Below, piece by piece: positions 21,829 through 30,919 of a stretch of DNA of 64,000 bases. Numbering within the stretch: position 1 is the stretch's first letter; every line of letters begins with the position of its first letter. Made by a program: the position numbers and the translations under genes. A model generated the notes under the pieces. The model searched no databases, was not told where the DNA came from, and was given only the letters and a program-made list of their open reading frames with translations. The stretch spans positions 62,001 to 126,000 of the forward strand of contig DASPGM010000010.1 in NCBI GenBank assembly GCA_035620615.1. Direction: 5' to 3'. The DNA comes from CSP1-1 sp035620615. Its GTDB lineage: Archaea > Thermoproteota > Nitrososphaeria > Nitrososphaerales > Nitrosopumilaceae.

Positions 21829-23925
21829 CTAGAGTCCTATTCTAACATCTAAAATCTTACATCCCTTACCCTGCTCCATTACTAATACTGGATTCATGTC
21901 AAGCTCCTTGATTTCTTTAAAATCTGTAACAAGTTGAGAGAGTCTTTGTATACATTCAGATAATTTAGCTTTATCTGATGGCTTTTCTCCTCTAACACCT
22001 TCTAGAATTTTTTTCATTTTAATTGAAGTAATCATATCTTCAGATTCTTTATCTGTGACAGGTGCTAATTTGAATGTCACATCTTTTAGAACCTCAACAT
22101 AAATTCCACCCATTCCAAGCATTATCACTGGTCCCATCCCGGGTTCAAGTTTTGATCCAATGATCATTTCTTTTCCACCTTTTATCATTTCAACAATTAA
22201 AACTCCCTTAATCTCTGCTTTTTTATTATATTTTTTTGCATTTGAGAGTATTTCTTTAAATGCAGATTTTATTTCATTTTCATTTGTGAGATTAACTTTA
22301 ACTCCACCAGCATCTGATTTATGAATTATTTGTGGAGATGCAATCTTCATTACTACTGGATATCCAATTTGCTTTGCTATTTTTACTGCATCATTTTCTG
22401 TTTTAGCTAGTGAACTTTTTGGCAATGGGAATCCATAAGCACGCAATACCTCCTGGCCTTCTTCTTCGAGAAGATTAGGTCTTCCTTCTTTTTTGACTTT
22501 GTCAAAAAGTTTCTTTACTGCCACTTTGTCAACATTATATTTTGTAATTTTTCCAGGTGGAATGGAGATCCATTTTGAAAATCTTAACATTGCAGTTAGC
22601 GCTCTTATAGCACCTTCGGCATACGTATAATATGGAATTCCCCCTTCTGCAAGAATTTTTCTATTTGTAATTCCCTCATCTAGACCCATTAAACTTGCAA
22701 GCATGGTTTTTTTGTATTTTTTTGACATTGCAACTATAACTTCTGCAAGTTTATCATAATCAAGTGTTCCAGAAGGGGTACACATAGAGATTACTGAACC
22801 AACATTTGGATGAGCTAAAACATAGTCTAAAACATTATTAAATCGATTAAAATCTGCATCTCCAACTATATCAACGGGGTTTCTTGAGCTCCCCCATGGG
22901 GGAATTACTGCATCAATTTTTGATCTAATGTTTTCAATTTTTGCCATTTTAATTCCATTTTTGGAACATGCGTCTGTTGAAATTATAGCAGGGCCTCCTG
23001 CATTAGATACAATTACAAGATCACCTTTTGTAGGAAGTGGTTGTTTTGAAAATGCAACTGCATAATCAAATAATTCTTCCATAGTATCAACCCTAATAGC
23101 TCCAGATTGTTTTAGCAGAGCATCATAGATTTCATCAGAACCCATAAGAGCTCCTGTATGAGACATTGCAGCTTTTGCGCCTTCAGGACTTCGACCAGAT
23201 TTTAAAACTAGGACTGGTTTTTTTAATTTCCTTGTAAGATTTTTACAAACTTTAAGAAATTCTTGTCCATCCCCCATATCTTCAAGATACATGACAATTA
23301 CTTTGGTCTGTTTATGCTCAGCTAACATGTTGAGAACATCAATTTCACTCATTACAGCCTTATTTCCCATACTTACCACCGCTGAAAATCCAATACCCTG
23401 TGCACTAGCATCTTCACATAGTGCAGCACAGATAGCCCCACTTTGTGATACAAGAGCTATTTCACCAGACTTTGGAGTAATTTTTAGAAATGTAGAATTC
23501 ATCATTGTTTTTGGATCAAGATTCATCACTCCAAGGCAATTAGGTCCAATTACTTGGATTTGGTATTTTTTTGCAATTTCTTTGAGATTTTCTTCTAATT
23601 TTGCTCCGTCTTCGTCTACTTCTTTAAATCCTGCAGTGATTATTATAACGCCCTTGATTTTTTTCTTTCCACATTCTTCAAGGACAAGTGGAACAATGGT
23701 ATTTTTTGTAACAACTACTGCTAAATCAATTGGATTAGGTACATCTAGAACTGATTTGTAGGCTTTTTTGTTGAAAACTGTCGGTCTATTTGGGCTAATA
23801 GGAAAAACTGTTCCTTTAAAACCATTCATTATGTTTGATGTAATGGTTCTTCCTACACTGCCACTTTTATCAGATGCACCAATTATTGCAATTGATTTTG
23901 GTGAAAGAAAAATTGATTCTGTCAT
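21829..23925 (-). CDS. ADP-forming acyl-CoA synthetase, probably 4-hydroxybutyryl-CoA synthetase
   Basis: 698 aa, fused alpha-beta form. CoA-binding Rossmann domain at the start (SIAIIGASDKSGSVG), catalytic His256 in MSHTGALMG, and ATP-grasp domain in the C-terminal ~230 residues (YPVVMKIASPQIIHKSDAGGVKVNL, GPVIMLGMGGIYVE). It makes an acyl-CoA with ATP hydrolysed only to ADP, which gives the thaumarchaeal carbon cycle its energy economy. Its place directly upstream of 4-hydroxybutyryl-CoA dehydratase points to 4-hydroxybutyrate as the substrate, as in Nitrosopumilus maritimus; a 3-hydroxypropionate role is possible but less likely. Confidence 0.9.
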   Translation of the reverse strand: MTESIFLSPKSIAIIGASDKSGSVGRTITSNIMNGFKGTVFPISPNRPTVFNKKAYKSVLDVPNPIDLAVVVTKNTIVPLVLEECGKKKIKGVIIITAGFKEVDEDGAKLEENLKEIAKKYQIQVIGPNCLGVMNLDPKTMMNSTFLKITPKSGEIALVSQSGAICAALCEDASAQGIGFSAVVSMGNKAVMSEIDVLNMLAEHKQTKVIVMYLEDMGDGQEFLKVCKNLTRKLKKPVLVLKSGRSPEGAKAAMSHTGALMGSDEIYDALLKQSGAIRVDTMEELFDYAVAFSKQPLPTKGDLVIVSNAGGPAIISTDACSKNGIKMAKIENIRSKIDAVIPPWGSSRNPVDIVGDADFNRFNNVLDYVLAHPNVGSVISMCTPSGTLDYDKLAEVIVAMSKKYKKTMLASLMGLDEGITNRKILAEGGIPYYTYAEGAIRALTAMLRFSKWISIPPGKITKYNVDKVAVKKLFDKVKKEGRPNLLEEEGQEVLRAYGFPLPKSSLAKTENDAVKIAKQIGYPVVMKIASPQIIHKSDAGGVKVNLTNENEIKSAFKEILSNAKKYNKKAEIKGVLIVEMIKGGKEMIIGSKLEPGMGPVIMLGMGGIYVEVLKDVTFKLAPVTDKESEDMITSIKMKKILEGVRGEKPSDKAKLSECIQRLSQLVTDFKEIKELDMNPVLVMEQGKGCKILDVRIGL

Positions 23926-23990
23926 TTAATACGAACTTGGATCAGAATATTTTACATAATAAAGTTAACCATGATTAGAGCGATCTGAAA

Positions 23991-24347
23991 CTAGCTACCA
24001 AGCATTTTGCCAGCTAAATTTTCATTTCTTGGAATCCATTTAATTTTGAGATTAGAAAATTTCGAAATAATTGGCCACGCTTCTCTTGCTAATTCTTTTA
24101 ATGGTTCGCTGTTTATAGCATATTCATGATTTAGTTGTGAAACAGTATTTTTTGAATCACTAAATATTGTAATTTCTTCTTTTGAATTTACAAATTTTTT
24201 TAATGCGGCAATTATTGCCAAGTATTCTGCTTGATTATTCGTAATATTTGACTTTTTTTCATAAAATGATTCTCCAGTTTCTTTTACAAAAAATCCGTAA
24301 CCTGGGTCTGGACCTCCAGAACCATCAACATATACATTAATTGGCAT
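23991..24347 (-). CDS. RNase H-like nuclease (RNase HI family)
   Basis: 118 aa. Catalytic acids of the RNase H fold are visible: D in YVDGSGG, E in NNQAEYLAI, D in IFSDSKN, and a late NENLAGKML that replaces the usual ADxLA, so the fourth acidic residue is Asn. It removes RNA from RNA-DNA hybrids or acts as a related nuclease. The start overlaps the preceding membrane-protein gene by 11 bp, so the two are probably translated from one message. Confidence 0.88.
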   Translation of the reverse strand: MPINVYVDGSGGPDPGYGFFVKETGESFYEKKSNITNNQAEYLAIIAALKKFVNSKEEITIFSDSKNTVSQLNHEYAINSEPLKELAREAWPIISKFSNLKIKWIPRNENLAGKMLGS

Positions 24348-24789
24348 CTTTATACAACCTCGTCATAATTACACTCAGATTTACAACTATCATGTACACT
24401 ATGGTGGATATACCTTGTGATATCATTGATGCAATATATGGATCATAGTGTAATGTAAGAAGATAATAATGTGTTACCCATCTTGCAATTGTATATACCA
24501 CTTCAGCGATTCCAAGTGAAGTAATTATTTTTATAAGATCTCTTCTTAATGCAATTTTATCTGTTTGACCTGATTCTAAGCGATATTTTTTTCTATTATC
24601 AAGATAGTACAGACCTCCAAATACCGAAAAATAAACTACATAATCAACTAGAAGAGTATAGCTGGTGTTTAGATAATCTTCCTGACCTACAAGTAATTGG
24701 GCTACAATTGCTGAAATTATAAAAGAGGCAGCAAAACCTGCAAGAATATTTTTGTTAAGTTTAAAATATTCTTTATATTTTTGTTTCAT
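24337..24789 (-). CDS. Membrane protein, four predicted helices
   Basis: 150 aa. Four hydrophobic segments at about 17-35 (AGFAASFIISAIVAQLLVG), 44-62, 86-105 and 122-142, with charged loops between (DNRKKYRLESGQTDK). I do not recognise the family. It lies upstream of, and overlaps, the RNase H gene. No catalytic motif is seen. Confidence 0.65.
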   Translation of the reverse strand: MKQKYKEYFKLNKNILAGFAASFIISAIVAQLLVGQEDYLNTSYTLLVDYVVYFSVFGGLYYLDNRKKYRLESGQTDKIALRRDLIKIITSLGIAEVVYTIARWVTHYYLLTLHYDPYIASMISQGISTIVYMIVVNLSVIMTRLYKDAN

Positions 24790-24824
24790 TAGTAGTTGAA
24801 AAATATTCTAACAAATAAACTAGA

Positions 24825-25109
24825 TTATTCTAAGGTAATTTTCAATAGTATCAATACACCTGCAAGCTCTGCTATAGTAACACCTAACATGTAAGGAAAC
24901 ACTTCATGTGAAAATATCTGGTCCATTGAGAAATACGCAAATGAGCCAATGATATTATGTAAAAATAACATTCCTGCAAAAATAATCATCCCTAATGGAA
25001 GTTGTGCTTTAGTGTTAGAATACATTTTTCCAAAACACCACATCAATATTCCCAAAACAATCATGTTTGCAATTGATACACCTGATAAAATAGCACTAGT
25101 TGGTTCCAA
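24825..25109 (-). CDS. Small membrane protein, three predicted helices
   Basis: 94 aa with hydrophobic segments at about 8-28, 38-60 and 73-91. No conserved motif recognised. Same strand as the HTH regulator 25 bp upstream and the next membrane protein 35 bp downstream, so these genes are likely one operon with the regulator first. Confidence 0.6.
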   Translation of the reverse strand: MEPTSAILSGVSIANMIVLGILMWCFGKMYSNTKAQLPLGMIIFAGMLFLHNIIGSFAYFSMDQIFSHEVFPYMLGVTIAELAGVLILLKITLE

Positions 25110-25134
25110 TTAGATGAGAGCTCCTTCCCTATGC

Positions 25135-25437
25135 TTATTTACTTTTTCCCAATTTTTGTACAAGTTCATCAAATGTCTCCATATTTACTTCAAGAAATGT
25201 TGAAATAAAATAAGTAACACCGTATTTTTCTCCTACCTTTGTTACTATGTTATTTTTCTCAAGCACTTTGAGATGGTGCTGGATTGCTTTATAGTCTAGA
25301 CCTAATTCCTTTGCAAGTTGATTAGCATTAAGGGGATTATTCTTTATCGCATTGACAAGTTTTAGTCTATTTAGTCCACCGCGTGAACCTGCAAATAAAA
25401 ACCAGAAAAGTCGTTTAGAATGAGGATCATTTGCCAT
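25135..25437 (-). CDS. Winged-helix (ArsR-like) transcriptional regulator
   Basis: 100 aa. An HTH of ArsR/HTH_20 type spans ~20-75: RLKLVNAIKNNPLNANQLAKELGLDYKAIQHHLKVLEKNNIVTKVG, with the recognition helix at DYKAIQHHLKVLE. No metal-binding cysteines are present, so it is not a classical metal sensor. It is the first gene of a likely operon with two membrane proteins and RNase H, and may regulate that operon. Confidence 0.85.
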   Translation of the reverse strand: MANDPHSKRLFWFLFAGSRGGLNRLKLVNAIKNNPLNANQLAKELGLDYKAIQHHLKVLEKNNIVTKVGEKYGVTYFISTFLEVNMETFDELVQKLGKSK

Positions 25438-25543
25438 TTGAATATCTTTTTTGTGGATTAACTCCTAAAAGGTATTTCAGAATGAATTTAATGAACAAAA
25501 TCTATACTAAAATGATAAATTAGATTCAATAGAACAGTTATCT

Positions 25544-26425
25544 ATGATGCTAAATTATGACTATCCCTTGTATAGACCGCCTTCTGAGGCAAAATCTCTA
25601 ATATTCCAAGTAACTTTGGGATGTTCATTTAACCAGTGTTCTTTTTGTGATATGTATCGCTCAAAAGAATATTCTGAAAGACCTTGGGAGGAAATTAAAG
25701 CAGAAATCGATATTATGGCAAAACAGATGCCTGACACACCGAGAATTTTTCTTGCAGATGGTGACGCATTAAATCTTCAAACCGACTACATGATTAAAAT
25801 TGTAAACTACCTTTACCAAAAATTCCCTAACTTAGAGCGAGTGGCATGTTATGCAATGCCAATGAACATTCTCAAAAAAACTCCCGAAGAATTAAAAAAA
25901 ATGTACGAATCTGGGCTTACAATGATGTATATTGGAATTGAAAGCGGTTCAGATATTGTATTAAAAAAAGTAACAAAGGGAGCAACATCACAAACAATCA
26001 TCAGAGCATGTCGTAAGGCAATAGATGCAGGTTTCACTATATCATGCATGGTTATACTTGGATTGGGTGGTAAGACTTACACAAAAGAGCACATAAGAGG
26101 AACTGCTGAAGTGATTAGTGCAGTATCTCCTCAATATTCTGCTGCACTTACCTTAATCATTGAACCAGGTGTAAAAGATGAATTTATGTTAAAATTTGGT
26201 GAGCCCTTTATTCCAATTTCAGATTCTGAAGCACTAGATGAGCTTGAAAGATTGGTTAGTCAGATTGAGACAAAGGATGAAATTATTTTTAGAGCAAATC
26301 ACGGTTCAAATGCATACTCTATCAAAGGGACATTCCCACAAGACAAACAATCAATGTTAGAAAAAATTTCATGGATGAAACAACATCCAGAAGCTGTTAG
26401 ACCCGAAGGTCTTCGTGGATTTTAA
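25544..26425 (+). CDS. Radical SAM protein
   Basis: 293 aa. The [4Fe-4S] motif is C27-x4-C32-x2-C35 (GCSFNQCSFCDMY), one residue longer than the usual C-x3-C-x2-C in its first gap. A later IGIESGSD and a TIM-barrel pattern follow (IFLADGDAL, YCYAMPMN-like). This resembles the uncharacterised Elp3/HemN-like radical SAM proteins of archaea and bacteria that start near YPLYRPPSEA. Reaction unknown. Divergent from the HTH regulator. Confidence 0.85.
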   Translation: MMLNYDYPLYRPPSEAKSLIFQVTLGCSFNQCSFCDMYRSKEYSERPWEEIKAEIDIMAKQMPDTPRIFLADGDALNLQTDYMIKIVNYLYQKFPNLERVACYAMPMNILKKTPEELKKMYESGLTMMYIGIESGSDIVLKKVTKGATSQTIIRACRKAIDAGFTISCMVILGLGGKTYTKEHIRGTAEVISAVSPQYSAALTLIIEPGVKDEFMLKFGEPFIPISDSEALDELERLVSQIETKDEIIFRANHGSNAYSIKGTFPQDKQSMLEKISWMKQHPEAVRPEGLRGF

Positions 26426-26437
26426 AAAAAATATTTT

Positions 26438-26689
26438 TCATATTTGAGCTAAAAGTGGCTTTAGATTTTCTGGTAGTTCAGGCAGTTCAGTATGACTTTC
26501 ATTGTTTTCTAAAACTTCAGGTCCAATTCTTCTTACTTTTTGAGTTCCAATAAGAGTATCAATTCCTCTTTGAATGTCTTTTTCTGAAAGAACACTCCTT
26601 AATTTTTCAATTAAAATTTCTTCTTTTTCATATTTTTTTATGGCATATTGGATAATGATCATTTTTTCATTTGTTGAGAGTGTAGTCAT
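26438..26689 (-). CDS. Hypothetical helical protein, 83 aa
   Basis: 83 aa, predicted all-helical, possibly a degenerate winged helix (MIIIQYAIKKYEKEEILIEKLRSVLSEKDIQRGIDTLIGTQKVRRIG). The C-terminus is Pro/Glu-rich (HTELPELPENLKPLL). No recognised family. It converges on the radical SAM gene with 12 bp between. Confidence 0.5.
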   Translation of the reverse strand: MTTLSTNEKMIIIQYAIKKYEKEEILIEKLRSVLSEKDIQRGIDTLIGTQKVRRIGPEVLENNESHTELPELPENLKPLLAQI

Positions 26690-26784
26690 TTTTAATACAT
26701 TTTCAATGTACTATAATAAATTCGATTAATAATTATAAAATATCTTATAAGTAAATAGAATCAAAAGATTCAAGTCAATACTGA

Positions 26785-28092
26785 TTATTCATAATAATCT
26801 AACATTGCACCTTGAAGAGCTGCTTTGGCATTATTGATAGAGTTTCTTAAATCAACAATTGTTTGTGTTAGAGTGTTTACTTGCTCTTCATAATTAGCTG
26901 GTTTTTGGGCAGTTTTTACCAACTCAGCGAGAGATCTTTTTGCAGTAGCTAGATCCGCTTGCCATGTAGTTATCTGATTTTCCAAGTCAGTAACTTTTTT
27001 TGAAAAATCTTCTGTATTTCCAAATATGACTTGTATCGAGTCTTCATTACTAGCCTTTAGCTGACCAGTACCAAGTTGACATGAATTTGGAGAAATTCTG
27101 TTTGCAAGTACAACATCTTTTGATTCAATATCAGATTTTACAGTAATCAAGGGCGCCCTTACAGCAGTCGTTCCTGCACATGCTTCAAAGACCACATTGT
27201 AGCCTTCTCCACTAACTTGAGGAATTACGGATAGCTTTGTTGCTTGGGCCCCTTCGATTGGAGTACCTGAGAAGGAAAACTTTGTAGTAGCACTACTCTT
27301 TGATGGATTGGTGAAAATTACAAATAAAAATCTACTATAATCAGCTCTTGCATCATTTAGCTCTTGTCGTAATTGAATAATTTTTTGATTTGACTCTGCT
27401 ATTTTTGCTTTGGAATCAGCAGATTTTGTATCCACTTTTACTAGGTCATTTAGAATTTTTTTCTCAGATTCTAACTTTTGACTTAGATCTGAGATTTTTG
27501 TTTCAAGCATCACAATGTTTGCTGAAATTCCACCTGTATTGACAAGTGTGCCAGTTATGGAATCAGGATTTGAAGCCTTTACAATGATAGATGAAGTTTG
27601 GCATGTATTTGCATCAATGTTGGTTGCTAATTCAACTCGTTGTGCAGCACTGTCAGACTTTACAAGTATTTCAGGTGCGTAAATTGTTTTTCCTAGTGCA
27701 CATACTTCAAAAACAAAATCATATCCAATTATAGGAATCTTAGGTGTTTGTGTACCTGCTGTACCTTTCACCTGTACCGTAGCAAGTTTTGTAACAGTTC
27801 CTATAGAAGGTTTTTCCATCTTTGCATCATCTATTAATTTTTGATCAACTTCCTTAGCCCATCCATTTTTGATTAATTTTTCTGCAGTTGTAGGTGTTAC
27901 ACAGGAGGGATTACCAGTAGATACTTTTATGACTTTGACAAATCGTTCATCACAAACAACATCAGCAATTGAAATTTTTAAATTCATTTGTTTTTTTGGA
28001 GAAATTACATCAGCAAAGCTAGTAGATGTAACAAACATACTTGTAAATACAAATACAATTATTGTAAATAGTAAAAATTTTGATTTTTTCAT
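26785..28092 (-). CDS. Secreted coiled-coil protein with repeated two-Cys domain
   Basis: 435 aa with a signal peptide (~1-27, LLFTIIVFVFTSMFVTSTSFA). A ~90-residue unit occurs twice, each with the pattern aromatic-FE-C-A ... aP-i-VKSD ... V-LA-I---(T/S)-C ... KAS-N--SI (first copy around FVFEVCALGK, second around VVFEACAGTT). Each copy is followed by a heptad-rich coiled coil (~195-245 and ~370-430). The same domain appears singly in the proteins at 30335 and 35205. It is probably extracellular. The paired cysteines likely form a disulfide. Function unknown. Confidence 0.7.
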   Translation of the reverse strand: MKKSKFLLFTIIVFVFTSMFVTSTSFADVISPKKQMNLKISIADVVCDERFVKVIKVSTGNPSCVTPTTAEKLIKNGWAKEVDQKLIDDAKMEKPSIGTVTKLATVQVKGTAGTQTPKIPIIGYDFVFEVCALGKTIYAPEILVKSDSAAQRVELATNIDANTCQTSSIIVKASNPDSITGTLVNTGGISANIVMLETKISDLSQKLESEKKILNDLVKVDTKSADSKAKIAESNQKIIQLRQELNDARADYSRFLFVIFTNPSKSSATTKFSFSGTPIEGAQATKLSVIPQVSGEGYNVVFEACAGTTAVRAPLITVKSDIESKDVVLANRISPNSCQLGTGQLKASNEDSIQVIFGNTEDFSKKVTDLENQITTWQADLATAKRSLAELVKTAQKPANYEEQVNTLTQTIVDLRNSINNAKAALQGAMLDYYE

Positions 28093-28164
28093 ATTATTCC
28101 TTGAAAACTATGATATAAAAAGGATGTGTAGATTTTTCAATTATAGTTTTTGATTTTAATAGAT

Positions 28165-29862
28165 TCATTTTATTTTTATTATTCCTTCATTTATCAAATA
28201 TTGTATTGCCTGTGCATATTCAAAATCAGAAATTTTACCTTCTGCCCACCACTTTGCCGTAGTTTTTATCCATAATGGAAGAATCAAATTTTGTCCAGAT
28301 TTTGTAGGAGTTGCCACAACTGTATTAGATTCTGGACCCTCACCAAATGAATTTACAGCTACTACTTTGAAGCTATAAGTCTCTCCATTAGTTAATCCAG
28401 TCATTACAGCTGATGTAGATGTACTTGATTTAGGAAAGGTAGTAAATGAACTTGAACCAGCAGAATATTGCATTATGTTGTATCCTGTTATAGGTGAGCC
28501 ATTATTTTCAGGTGCAGTCCAGGAAAGACTCACTTGATTATCACCTGCTGTTGCTGTAAGAGAGGTTATTACGTTGGGAGCTCCTTTGATAGTTTTGATA
28601 GCAAGTGGAGTTGAATAAACAATATTGGATGTGGGACCAATTCCATCTTGGCTTACAGCTATAATACTAAAACCATATGGGACTCCATTTTTTAGGCCAG
28701 TAATTGTTGCAGATGTTGCCTTTCCTGCAATAGGATGAGTAATGAATGAATCAGAACCATATTGATATTCCCTAATTCTATAGCCAGAAATTTTTTCTAA
28801 TGCAGATGGCGATATTGACCAGGTAAGTATGACTTGACTATCTCCAGATGATGCTCTAAGATTCGTTATTGCAATCGGAACTTTGTTACTAGGAGTAGCT
28901 GCAACTGGAGATGATTCTTTACCTGCTCCAATAGCATTTACTGCTACAACCTTAAAGCTATAATTTACGCCATTTTTTAGATTAGTAACTGTCGTTTTTG
29001 TTTCGGTACTTAGGTTTGGAAAAGTTGTAAAAACATTAGAGCCCACTTCAGATACAATTATCTTATAGCTTGTAATTGGAGAACCATTTTGAGATGGTTG
29101 AATCCATGATAAAAATACCTCACCATTACTTGGAGTCGCTACTACTCCTCTAACCTGGCCCGGGACAGATGCAGATACTGATGCAGAAGGAGTTGCAGTT
29201 ACTATATCAGAGTCTGCACTATGCCCAATTGAATTAAATGCCACAACTTTAAACTCGTAAGATATTCCATTTACTAGTCCTGTGATCTGAGCATTTGATG
29301 AAGTAACAGTTTTTGTTTTAACTTGACTTTTACCAACTTCCCAATAATTTATTTTGTAACTAGTAATTGGAGAACCATTATCAATTGGAGCAGTCCAGGT
29401 TAGCTTTACTTTTGCGTCCTCTCTTATAGCTGTAAGATCAGTAATTGCCTCTGGTACAGATTTAATTGGTTTTGGAGAAGGAATTATTGAAACTATATTA
29501 GAATCTGGACCAATCCCATCTTTGTTAATTGCGATTACCTTAAAACTATAAGATACATCATTTTGTAGACCTGATACAATTGTGGAAGTTGTAGTAACTG
29601 CAAGATTTGGATAGGTGGTAAAAATATCACGACCTGTTTCCCAGAGAATTAACCTGTAGCTAGTAATTGGAGAACCATTATCAATTGGAGCAGTCCAGGT
29701 TAGCTCTGCAAACCCATTTCCAGATGTAGCAACAAGATCCGTTATAGCATCTGGAGTAGATGCGGCATATACAGAATTATTATATTGAGTTGTAACTAGT
29801 AAATTGATCATTAATACTGTTAATGCAATAAAAAGAAAATATTGGTATTTCATATTGTTCAT
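28165..29862 (-). CDS. Secreted protein with five fibronectin type III domains
   Basis: 565 aa. Signal peptide ~1-33, then five FN3 domains of ~95 residues each, ending about residue 525 (typical strings: DLVATSGNGFAELTW, NGSPITSYK, SYSFKVIAINK). The C-terminus carries a short module (LPLWIKTTAKWWAEGKISD followed by FEYAQAIQYLINEGIIKI) seen in many thaumarchaeal exported proteins; its role is not known. FN3 arrays mediate adhesion or surface display. Domains 1 and 2 share a 45-bp identical DNA stretch, see the repeat entry. Confidence 0.85.
   Translation of the reverse strand: MNNMKYQYFLFIALTVLMINLLVTTQYNNSVYAASTPDAITDLVATSGNGFAELTWTAPIDNGSPITSYRLILWETGRDIFTTYPNLAVTTTSTIVSGLQNDVSYSFKVIAINKDGIGPDSNIVSIIPSPKPIKSVPEAITDLTAIREDAKVKLTWTAPIDNGSPITSYKINYWEVGKSQVKTKTVTSSNAQITGLVNGISYEFKVVAFNSIGHSADSDIVTATPSASVSASVPGQVRGVVATPSNGEVFLSWIQPSQNGSPITSYKIIVSEVGSNVFTTFPNLSTETKTTVTNLKNGVNYSFKVVAVNAIGAGKESSPVAATPSNKVPIAITNLRASSGDSQVILTWSISPSALEKISGYRIREYQYGSDSFITHPIAGKATSATITGLKNGVPYGFSIIAVSQDGIGPTSNIVYSTPLAIKTIKGAPNVITSLTATAGDNQVSLSWTAPENNGSPITGYNIMQYSAGSSSFTTFPKSSTSTSAVMTGLTNGETYSFKVVAVNSFGEGPESNTVVATPTKSGQNLILPLWIKTTAKWWAEGKISDFEYAQAIQYLINEGIIKIK
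29361..29705. repeat. 45-bp identical DNA repeated within FN3 gene
   Basis: 29361-29405 and 29661-29705 are identical over 45 bp (starting TAGTAATTGGAGAACC), exactly 300 bp apart, in the first and second FN3 domains. The flanks differ, so the identity is more than the protein requires and suggests recent duplication or gene conversion between repeats. Confidence 0.85.
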
Positions 29863-29943
29863 GCTAGTTTTTTAGATAAAATTGAAACTGATATCTTGCT
29901 AATTGTTCTTTGTTTGAATTTTTTTGTTTCATAAATATTTGCT

Positions 29944-30210
29944 CTATTTTATAGACTCTAGTAAGTTATCAGAATATGTTGAGATGTTAAATTGTCCGGT
30001 AGGGATGTAAAATGAAATTTTATCTAACATTTGTGAAATTATAAAAATTTCAAATAAAGTAATTATCTCAAGCTGATCACAAATCTTAGCAATATCATTT
30101 TTCATTATTGCAATTTCGCATGATGTAAATTTGCACAAATTTTCATAATCTAAAGATTCATTCTCTTTCGTGGGTACTAAAGAGTGTTCAATGAGTGATA
30201 TTTTCATCAT
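29944..30210 (-). CDS. Hypothetical protein, 88 aa
   Basis: 88 aa, soluble, with three scattered cysteines (CKF, SCE, ICD) but no C-x2-C zinc knuckle; not recognised. Its start codon lies 44 nt from the inverted repeat at 30255-30290, on the far side from the secreted protein at 30335, which begins 44 nt from the other side. Both genes are thus probably driven from one symmetric divergent promoter. Confidence 0.55.
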   Translation of the reverse strand: MMKISLIEHSLVPTKENESLDYENLCKFTSCEIAIMKNDIAKICDQLEIITLFEIFIISQMLDKISFYIPTGQFNISTYSDNLLESIK

Positions 30211-30254
30211 GGTTAAGGATGGAATTAATTATTATTAGTGGATACCTCCAATTT

Positions 30255-30290
30255 TGTGGCATGCCTTCAATGAAAAAAAGGCACGCCACA
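30255..30290. promoter_or_regulatory. Inverted repeat TGTGGCATGCC, copy A (operator candidate)
   Basis: TGTGGCATGCC (30255-30265), 14-nt spacer, GGCACGCCACA (30280-30290): 11-bp arms with one mismatch. Each arm also contains a near-palindromic GGCATGCC core. It lies exactly 44 nt from the starts of the minus-strand 88-aa gene (30210) and of the secreted protein gene (30335). A TATA-like sequence sits ~25 nt from each start (GATATTATATC on the plus side), consistent with leaderless transcripts and an upstream activator or shared operator. Confidence 0.7.
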
Positions 30291-30334
30291 TTTCAAAAAT
30301 AATGATATTATATCAAACGACTAAGGTTTTTTAG

Positions 30335-30919
30335 ATGATTTCCTTGCGATTAAAAGTAGTTACAATATTTGTAGTGTCAATTCTGGTCTATGCTGGAACA
30401 AATAGTACTTCCATAGAGACATATGCTCAAAAGCTTACAAAAAATCAATTAATACAATGTGAACACCTTTATTTTAATTACAAAAAATTTGGCGAATCTG
30501 AATTTAAAAAAAGGTATGATTTTAAGCCGTTTATCAGTGAATGTATAAAGTTATACAAAGATCTCAAATGGACATTTAATGGAAAGGATAAAGTCGATCA
30601 ATATTTTAGCAAGATTGAAGAGGTAAAAAATTCTCAATTAACAACTTCTAATCTGAAAATTAGTATTACCAAAAAACTCAAAGTGGGAAATGAAAGATTT
30701 CTTACTAGTTTTTCAGCATGTGCTACAAAAAGTTCTCTTCCAACATTTCTTATGATCTCTGATAAAGAACAATATATTGGAACATCATCTAAAATGATTT
30801 CTGCAAATACTTGTAGAACATTTTCAACATTTTTCCAGACGCCAAATCCAATGAGCATATCTATTGAACATGTATCAAATCCATCGGATTACTCTAATCT
30901 AAAAGTAAAGAGATTGTAG
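30335..30919 (+). CDS. Secreted protein with two-Cys domain
   Basis: 194 aa with a signal peptide (~1-30, VVTIFVVSILVYAGTNSTS). The C-terminal ~90 residues match the domain found twice in the protein at 26785: SFSACATKSSLP, then ISDKEQYIG, then SANTCRTFSTFF and PNPMSISIEHV. The N-terminal part (~31-100) is helical and charged with two more cysteines (QCEHLYF, SECIKLY). It is probably extracellular. It sits downstream of operator copy A; the next gene, a zinc-ribbon protein, starts at its stop codon. Confidence 0.65.
   Translation: MISLRLKVVTIFVVSILVYAGTNSTSIETYAQKLTKNQLIQCEHLYFNYKKFGESEFKKRYDFKPFISECIKLYKDLKWTFNGKDKVDQYFSKIEEVKNSQLTTSNLKISITKKLKVGNERFLTSFSACATKSSLPTFLMISDKEQYIGTSSKMISANTCRTFSTFFQTPNPMSISIEHVSNPSDYSNLKVKRL

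Noticed and set aside
28165..29862. CRISPR or tandem DNA repeat
   Set aside because: The repetition is FN3 domain coding sequence at ~95-residue spacing, without short direct repeats and spacers.
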